From positions 808,825 to 872,824 of the forward strand of contig UESW01004374.1 in assembly GCA_900491605.1 (NCBI GenBank): 64,000 nucleotides of DNA, written 5' to 3'. The position numbers and the translations under genes were made by a program. The notes under the pieces were generated by a model. It had not been told where the DNA came from, did no database searches, and was given only the letters and a program-made list of their open reading frames with translations. This stretch comes from Calamus simplicifolius. Its lineage: Eukaryota; Streptophyta; Magnoliopsida; Arecales; Arecaceae. This document shows positions 58,096 through 64,000 of this stretch, one piece after another. Positions within the stretch are counted from its first letter, which is position 1, and every line of letters begins with the position of its first letter.

Positions 58096-61000
58096 TTAAA
58101 CTTGATTCTTCATGACTCCAAGCATGCTTCTCAACTTCTTGAACTCTTCTTCCTTGAGGGCTTTTGTGAAGATATCAGCTACTTGATCTTTTGTTGAAAT
58201 GTGGAGAAGTTGTACTTCTTGATTTTTGATACAATCTCGAATGAAGTGAAATCTTGTATCAATATGCTTACTTCGATCATGGAAGACTGGATTTTTTGCA
58301 AGTTGTATAGCAGATTTATTATCAACAAAAATGTTGGTTGGCTCTTCATGTGAAATCTTCATTTCTTGTAGTAGTCTTTGAAGCCAAAGTGCATGACAAA
58401 CACAATTTGCTGCAGCAACATACTCTGCTTCACATGATGAAAGTGTAACAATTTGTTGTTTCTTTGAAGACCATGTAAATGCTGCACTTCCAATATAAAA
58501 GGCAAATCCACTTGTACTTTTTCTATCATCAATATCTCCTTTGATATATCGAAGGATTCTTTTTGCAACAAATAAATGATCCATTCTTGGCTTCTCCATG
58601 TAACGACTTATAACTCCAACACTATAAGCAATATCCGGCCTTGTATTTGTAAGATATCTTAAGCTTCCAACCAAACTTTTATAATATATTGGATTGACAA
58701 GATCTCCTTCTCCATCTTTACTTAATTTAGTATTGTATTCAATTGGGGTTGTGCTTGAATTGTAATTCTTCATCTTGAATTTCTCCAAAATTTTCTTTGC
58801 ATATTTGCTTTGTGAAATAAATATGCCTTCATCTGATTGATTTACTTCAATACCCAGAAAATAAGATATTAAGCCAAAATCTGTCATTTCAAATTCTTTG
58901 ATCATTGAAGTCTTGAAAACTTCAATCATTGCAAGATTACTTCCTGTGAATATCAAATCATCCACATATAGACAAACAAATAGAACATCACCAACATGAT
59001 TAGACTTCATATAAAGAGAATGTTCAAGAAGGCATTTTTGAAAACCATTTTCAGCAAAATACTTGTCAATCCTTGTATTCCAAGCTCGTGGAGCCTGTTT
59101 CAATCCATAAAGAGCTCGTTTGAGTTTGTAGACTTTGTCTTCTTGTCCTTTTTGAATGAAACCCAAAGGTTGTTCTACATAGACTTCTTCATTCAAATAT
59201 CCATTCAAAAAGGCTGATTTCACATCCATTTGAAAAATTTTCCATTTCATTTGTGCTGCTAAGGAAATGAGAAGGCGTACCGTTTTCATTCGAGCAACAG
59301 GAGAGAAAACTTCATCATAGTCAATGCCATATTGTTGTTTGTAGCCTTTTACTACCAAGCGGGCTTGGTGTTTTTCTATTTCTTCACTTGCATTTGTTTT
59401 TGTTTTATACACCCATTTGACTCCAATGGCTTGATGACCTTGGGGAAGATTTGTGAGTTCCCAAGTGTCATTTTTCTCTATTGATGAAATTTCTTCATGC
59501 ATGGCATTTCTCCATTTTTCTTCTTTATTTGCTTCATAAAACTCAATTGGATCATAACCTGCAAAAAGACAAAACATAGTATAATCATTAGCATCAAGAC
59601 GCCTTGTGACGTCAAGCAATTCTTGCACACTCCGAGTTTTGTGTGCTCTATTTGAGGATGAGCCACTGGAACTTTCTTGTGGAGATGAATGTCTTGGACT
59701 TTGTTGTGGAGTTGATGGAATATCTTCTTGATGTTGTGACTCTTCTTCTTCATTATTTTCTTGCATTTTATTGTTATCTTGCCAGCTCCACATTTGCTTT
59801 TCATCAAATTCAACATCTCATGAAAAAATCACTCTCTTTGTAATAGGATTATACAACTTATAGCCACTTGTATTTTCAGCATATCCTAAAAGAATACACT
59901 TTTCTCCTTTGTCATCAAGTTTGATCCTTTTCTCATCAGGCACTTTGACATAAGCAACACTTCCAAAAATGCGAAGATGATCAACCTTAGGCTTGTATGA
60001 ACTCCATGCTTGCTCAGGTGTCATATTGTGAAGCCTTTTTGATGGAAATCTGTTCAACAAATAAACTGCACAAGCAACTGCTTCTTCCCAAAATTCTTTA
60101 GGCATATTTTTATCTTTCAACATACATCGAACCATTTTTAAAATAGTTCGATTTTTTCTTTCTGAAACTCCATTTTGCTGAGGTGAATAAGGCATAGTAA
60201 CCTGATGAAAAATTCCTTGTGCTTTGAAAAAATTTGAAAACTCTTTGGATAAATACTCACCACCACGATCCGATCTCAAAGCTTTAATTTGAAAACCACT
60301 TTGTTTTTCAACAAGCAACTTAAATTCCTTAAATTTCTGAAACACTTCACTCTTTTTTTTTAATAAATAAACCCATGTCTTTCCAGAATAATCATCAGTG
60401 AAGGAAAGATAATATTCATTACCTCCCATAGTTGTTGGTTTGATTGGGCCACAAACATCTGAATGTATCAATTCCAATGGTTTTGTTGCTCTTCTTGATC
60501 TTCCTGAAATGAAGGTTCTCCTTTGTTGCTTTCCAACTATGCAAGTTTCACATTTTTCCTTAGACATTTTCAGCCAAGGCATTCCTGTCACCATATTCTT
60601 GCTAGACAAAAGTTTTAATCCATCAAAGTTTAAATGTCCATATCTAAGATGCCATAGAGTAGAGTCATCAAGACTTTGTGTTAACATACAAGAGGAGCCA
60701 TCAACATGCAAACTTAGCTCAAACATTCTATTTTTTGACATAGGAACATGTGCAATAAGAGTATTGTTGTTGTCTCTGATAGAAAGACCCAATTCTTTCA
60801 TGTGAATGTCATAGCCTTTTTCAAGCAATTGGCCCAAACTAAGAATGTTATTTTTAATGTCTGGAACATAATAGACATCTGAAATAAAATTTTGAGTGCC
60901 ATTTTGAAGCTTGATAAGGATTTTACCTTTCCCTTCAACTGGCCTTTTAGAGAAGTCTCCAAAAGTCACCGAGCCTTTGAAGCTTTCATCCATCTTAAAA

Positions 61001-62079
61001 AACATGTCCTTTATCCCACACATATGATTGCTAGCACCTGTGTCTAGATACCAAGTACTTCTTTTGATAGCACCAGTAATGTTATTGTAGGCCAAAAGTA
61101 GAGTTACTTCTTCTTCTTGTTCTTTTGTAAAATAAATTTTCTCATCAACATAATTAACATTATCTTTGTACCAACAATCTTTAGCATAGTGCCCATATTT
61201 TTTGCAAATAAAACATTGTAGTGCTTGTTGTCCATACCTTCCTCTTCCTCTAGGATTAAAAAATCTTCCTCTACCACGACCTCGGGCATGGTGGTCTCTT
61301 ATGTCTCCTTGACTTCTTTGAGGTTGATCTTGATGAAATCTTCCACCTCTTCCTCTTCTTCCACGGCCTCGACCATGGAAACTTGTTTGACCTTTAAGAT
61401 CACCTTTTTCTTGTAGTGTAAGATTTGTTTGAAGTACTTGCTCGATGGGTTTCTCCTCCATCCTTTTAGACAGCTTTTGCTCATGTGCTTGTAAAGAGCC
61501 CATGAGTTGCTCTATAGTCATCTCTTCTAATTCCTTTGATTCTTCAATGGCTACAACAATGAAGTCAAATTTTGCATCTAAAGAGCGCAAAATTTTCTCC
61601 ATGATTTGAACATTAGTAATTTCTTCACCATTTCTTTTCAATTGATTGACTATAGACATCAATCTTGAAAAATAATTAGAAATTGACTCCCCAGTTATCA
61701 TTTTGAAAGATTCAAATTCAGACCTCAAAGATTGTAGCCGAATCTTTTTCACCTTTTCTGCTCCTTTATGTGCCTTATGCAATAAGTCCCATGCCTCCTT
61801 TGATGTTGCAGCTCCAGCGATAATCTCGAATGTGCCTTCATCTACACTTTGGTATAGTGTGTAGAGAGCCTTCTTGTCTTTCTTTTTTGACTCCTTATGT
61901 TGCTTTCTTTGCTCTTGTGTGAGCATTGCTTCACCTTCGGTTGGCTCCATGTAGCCGTCTTCTACAAGATCCCAAACATCAAAGGATCCAAGCAAAGCCT
62001 TCATTTGGATACTCCAGTTGTCATAGTTGTCTTTGGTGAGTTTGGATATTTGGGATTGAACAAAGTTCATGGAGGCCAT
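58096..62079 (-). pseudogene. Copia gag-pol polyprotein, one in-frame stop, RNase H segment missing
   Basis: The start chosen is ATG at 62079 (MASMNFVQSQISKL), just after the primer site; a longer frame to 62142 would begin inside the LTR. In order: Gag, Arg/Gly-rich region, zinc knuckle CFICKKYGHYAKDC (about 61200), protease WYLDTGASNHMCG, integrase zinc region (HLRYGHLNF, CETCIVGKQ) and core (SDVCGP, RSDRGGEY, PQQNGVSERKNRT), reverse transcriptase LYVDDL (near 58960), and RNase H (LSSCEAEYVAA, DNKSAIQLAKN). The frame is interrupted once, by TGA at 59818-59820 between integrase and reverse transcriptase, where copia proteins usually have Arg. Near 58540 RYIKG runs straight into DIDDRKSTSG; the family normally has about 30 residues between, including the first RNase H aspartate. 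The stop TAA overlaps the polypurine tract. Confidence 0.94.
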
Positions 62080-62090
62080 GGATCTTTTGT

Positions 62091-62103
62091 GGCTCTGATA
62101 CCA
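62091..62103 (-). promoter_or_regulatory. tRNA primer-binding site of complete copia
   Basis: TGGTATCAGAGCC on the minus strand, four to five bases from the LTR end, complementary to initiator Met-tRNA. Confidence 0.92.
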
Positions 62104-62107
62104 AATT

Positions 62108-62407
62108 TGTTGGAAGAGGAGAAGATATTTTCTTTTGGGCAAATTTCTGGATTCTTTCTAATTTTTCATGTACTGAAACGTGAAAGGATACATGGCCTTT
62201 TATAATTACAAAATGACTCTTGGTCTTCCACAATACTTAATTCAGAATAGCAACTTCCTATGCAATTAAATAACAACAATTTTCTATGCAATTAAATAAC
62301 AGCAATTTCCTATGCAGTAATTAAATAATATCAACTTCCTATGCAGCAATTAAATAACAACAACTTCCTATGCAGCAATTTCCAACAATCAAGTTTAGTT
62401 TCCAACA
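62108..62407 (-). repeat. 5' LTR of complete copia
   Basis: 300 bp. It holds direct repeats of TTCCTATGCA(GC)AATTAAATAA-like units in the part farthest from the genes. No TATA box was assigned with confidence. Confidence 0.95.
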
Positions 62408-62480
62408 CAGGTACCCATGAGTCCCACAAACGAGTTCAATGTGCATCAAAAGGATCAAGCTAACCTGTTTAGAGTTCGCT
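62408..62480 (-). pseudogene. AGCVIII kinase fragment, part upstream of the copia insertion
   Basis: On the minus strand NSFVG and, one base shifted, GTHGYLAPK are readable up to the target site CAGGT. This is kinase subdomain VIII (normally SFVGTHEYLAPE) and joins the fragment ending at 57788. A base is missing in the G run between the two pieces. Further upstream the match is lost within about 50 bp, possibly at an exon border. Confidence 0.7.
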
Positions 62481-62486
62481 TTTCTA

Positions 62487-62917
62487 CTTTATTCTTGTTT
62501 GGATTGAAAGATTATGAAAAGGAAAAGAAAAATGAGGAGAGAATACAAATCTCTCTTTAGTTGTGAGAGAAGATAGGAGAAACCCATATACTCTTGTTTG
62601 GTCAGAAATTTAAGCGGAGAAGAAAACAAAATTTTAAAATTTAAAATCACTTGTTTAGGTAGCAAGTCAGAAGAGGAGAAATGAGAGATTATTTGTCTCC
62701 AAAACTCCAAACCTTTCTTCTTCTTCTTTTTGTAATCCATCCATGAAGAGAGAGTTTCAGATATGAGAGAAACTCTCTTATTTTCTCTTTTTTTGTGTCC
62801 CAAGTTCTTTTCTTTTATTCTCTTGAATTTAAGATATTCTTCTTTTCCTTTCTCTTCTCCTCTTCCTTTTCCTTTCTTTTCATTTGTCTTCTTCACTATC
62901 CAAACAGCTTGGAATAA
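62487..62917. repeat. MITE-like inverted repeat
   Basis: TTATTC-TTGTTTGGATTGAAAG near 62490 faces the complement of ATCCAAACAGCTTGGAATAA near 62900, and inside them GAAAAGGAAAAGAAAAATGA faces TCATTT..CTTTTC..CCTTTTCC. Secondary CTTGTTTGG and ACTTGTTTAGG copies occur inside. About 430 bp, AT- and purine/pyrimidine-rich, no coding capacity. A clear target duplication was not seen. Confidence 0.55.
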
Positions 62918-64000
62918 TTCTTACATATTAAGTTATGATAAAATAAAGAAACTAGGTCAGTTCACCTTAAAAATGAAGACGGTAGCTTCCAAATCAAAGG
63001 ACCTATGGTCAAGTACTAGTAGTTTCTGTTAAAGCCTACAATATAATCTTCAAGAAGGCAATACATGATCCTATTTTTTGCAGAATTTCTTTTTTGTTTT
63101 AAATAAGTTCAATGTCCAATAAAGGACAGAAACATAAGGAAAAAGACACAAAAAATGGGACAGCTTCACAAAATCCACCCAAAAAGCAAAGCAGCGATCA
63201 GTTATCCAATAGTAGTTCATCAATTTGCTGTGTCCCAGAATTCAAACATAAAAGACAGGTGAGGTTTGAGAGGGTAGCAAGACAAAATAGTGGCACGTTC
63301 CCCATACCTTTTGACCACTGTTATTCAAAGCATGGTTGTTAACATGGTTTTCTAGACATTAAGATACGGACTTCTGCGCAATTTTCGCAGTAGCAGATGA
63401 GCATTTTAGGTTTGGTCCTCAAACCTAAGTCAAACGTGCAACGAACTGCTTCTCGTACAATTTTTGTACGATTTTTTTTTATTCTTTGTGATATTGATAA
63501 AAGTTGACATTCTTATTGCATCCGCACACCAATAATTTGAGTTGCAAGCTAACAATAACATTTTAAAGAACTTGACAAGTATAGTAGTTCATGAGGAGAA
63601 TGCCTTCAACCACATAGATTTGAGAGCAAATATAACTTGAAAAATCTTATGCATGTCGGTGGATTTATAAAAGGTCTTAGAGTGCAGGTTACCAAGGAAA
63701 AAAAAAAAAAAAAGACATCTTCTGCCAAGAAGGTTGTCACATCTTGCTCATCTCAATCGCATGGTGTCCAAAGTCACAACATATTTTAAGGCATTCAAAC
63801 TCTAAACGAAAACTAATCTGTAAATTATACTTCAATTGCTTATTTAACTCAATAATGATTTGATCTGTCAACAAGCATGTAGATAACTGAGTACAAAGTC
63901 TTCCAATCCAGGCGTTGATGGAGCTGAATGGGAAAAAGTTATAGAAACCATATAAATATATAATAAGAGGTTTGATGTAACAGTCCAGCAAACTTAAATA
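62918..64000. other. Unique right flank, nothing recognised
   Basis: AT-rich sequence with a long A run near 63700 and a small hairpin TCGTACAATTTTTGTACGA near 63453. A 76-codon frame at 63112-63342 has low-complexity Lys/Ser/Gln content and no family resemblance; I do not call it a gene. Confidence 0.45.

Larger units (their letters stand above)
31738..58793. repeat. Large direct tandem duplication, copy B (about 27.1 kb)
   Basis: This is the second copy of the block described at 2137-31431. It is shorter mainly because about 2.15 kb of the first transposase are deleted at 33101. Unlike copy A, its right end passes without a break into the rest of the minus-strand copia element, so its right side looks like the original arrangement. 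Confidence 0.95.
57789..62407 (-). mobile_element. Complete Ty1/copia LTR retrotransposon, minus strand
   Basis: It is 4619 bp with two 300-bp LTRs (57789-58088 and 62108-62407), termini TGTTGGAA/TTCCAACA, and target duplication CAGGT at 57784-57788 and 62408-62412. The primer-binding site TGGTATCAGAGCC is at 62091-62103 on the minus strand and a polypurine tract (AAAGGGGGG) at 58089-58099. The LTRs differ at only a handful of positions, so insertion is younger than that of the nested copia. The polyprotein has one stop and one missing segment. Confidence 0.97.

Noticed and set aside
63112..63342. 76-codon frame in the right flank
   Set aside because: Low-complexity Lys/Ser/Gln composition, no family motif, and no supporting exon nearby.

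Overview
This window is plant nuclear DNA: introns with GT-AG borders, two complete Ty1/copia LTR retrotransposon insertions, CACTA (En/Spm) transposons, a cytochrome P450 gene with the usual single CYP81-type intron, and relics of two plant-specific or plant-conserved genes (katanin p80 B1 and an AGCVIII kinase). AT-rich spacers and the P450 sequence would fit a monocot such as a palm, but that species guess is weak. No bacterial feature, CRISPR array, rRNA gene or confident tRNA gene was seen.

Layout. 1-2136 is unique left flank with a decayed katanin p80 (KTN80-like) copy, a CT microsatellite and a GC-rich tandem repeat. From about 2137 to 31431 (copy A), and again from about 31738 to 58793 (copy B), the same block occurs twice in direct orientation, separated by about 306 bp of unrelated AT-rich sequence. 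Each block holds, in order: a plus-strand CACTA element (TNP2 and TNPA-like pseudogenes, 3' subterminal repeats), a spacer with a 40-bp-class minisatellite, LTR-like relics around a short CACTA 3' fragment, one intact CYP81-like P450 gene on the minus strand, a minus-strand CACTA element whose TNP2 gene is split by a plus-strand Ty1/copia element (TSD CAGAC), an AGCVIII kinase pseudogene, and a minus-strand Ty1/copia element inserted in that kinase (TSD CAGGT). Copy A carries only the 3' LTR and the last quarter of the pol region of that last element. Copy B runs into the complete element (57789-62407). 62408-64000 is unique right flank with the rest of the kinase fragment and a MITE-like inverted repeat.

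The two P450 genes are the only intact, apparently functional genes. They encode identical 510-residue proteins and share an upstream region with three imperfect repeats, two containing a CACGTG G-box. Everything else is mobile DNA or its debris. The truncation in copy A shows that the duplication came after both copia insertions. The lesions of the nested copia element differ between copies except for one shared stop, so most of its decay came after duplication. Identity between the blocks is uneven: close to perfect around the P450 and visibly lower in the transposons.

I found no new biological system. The points most worth checking are the duplication itself (real or assembly-made), its filler junction, the mosaic identity, the copia element lacking part of its RNase H, and an unmerged contig overlap around the single N at 6590. 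All comparisons were made by eye; percentages are rough.
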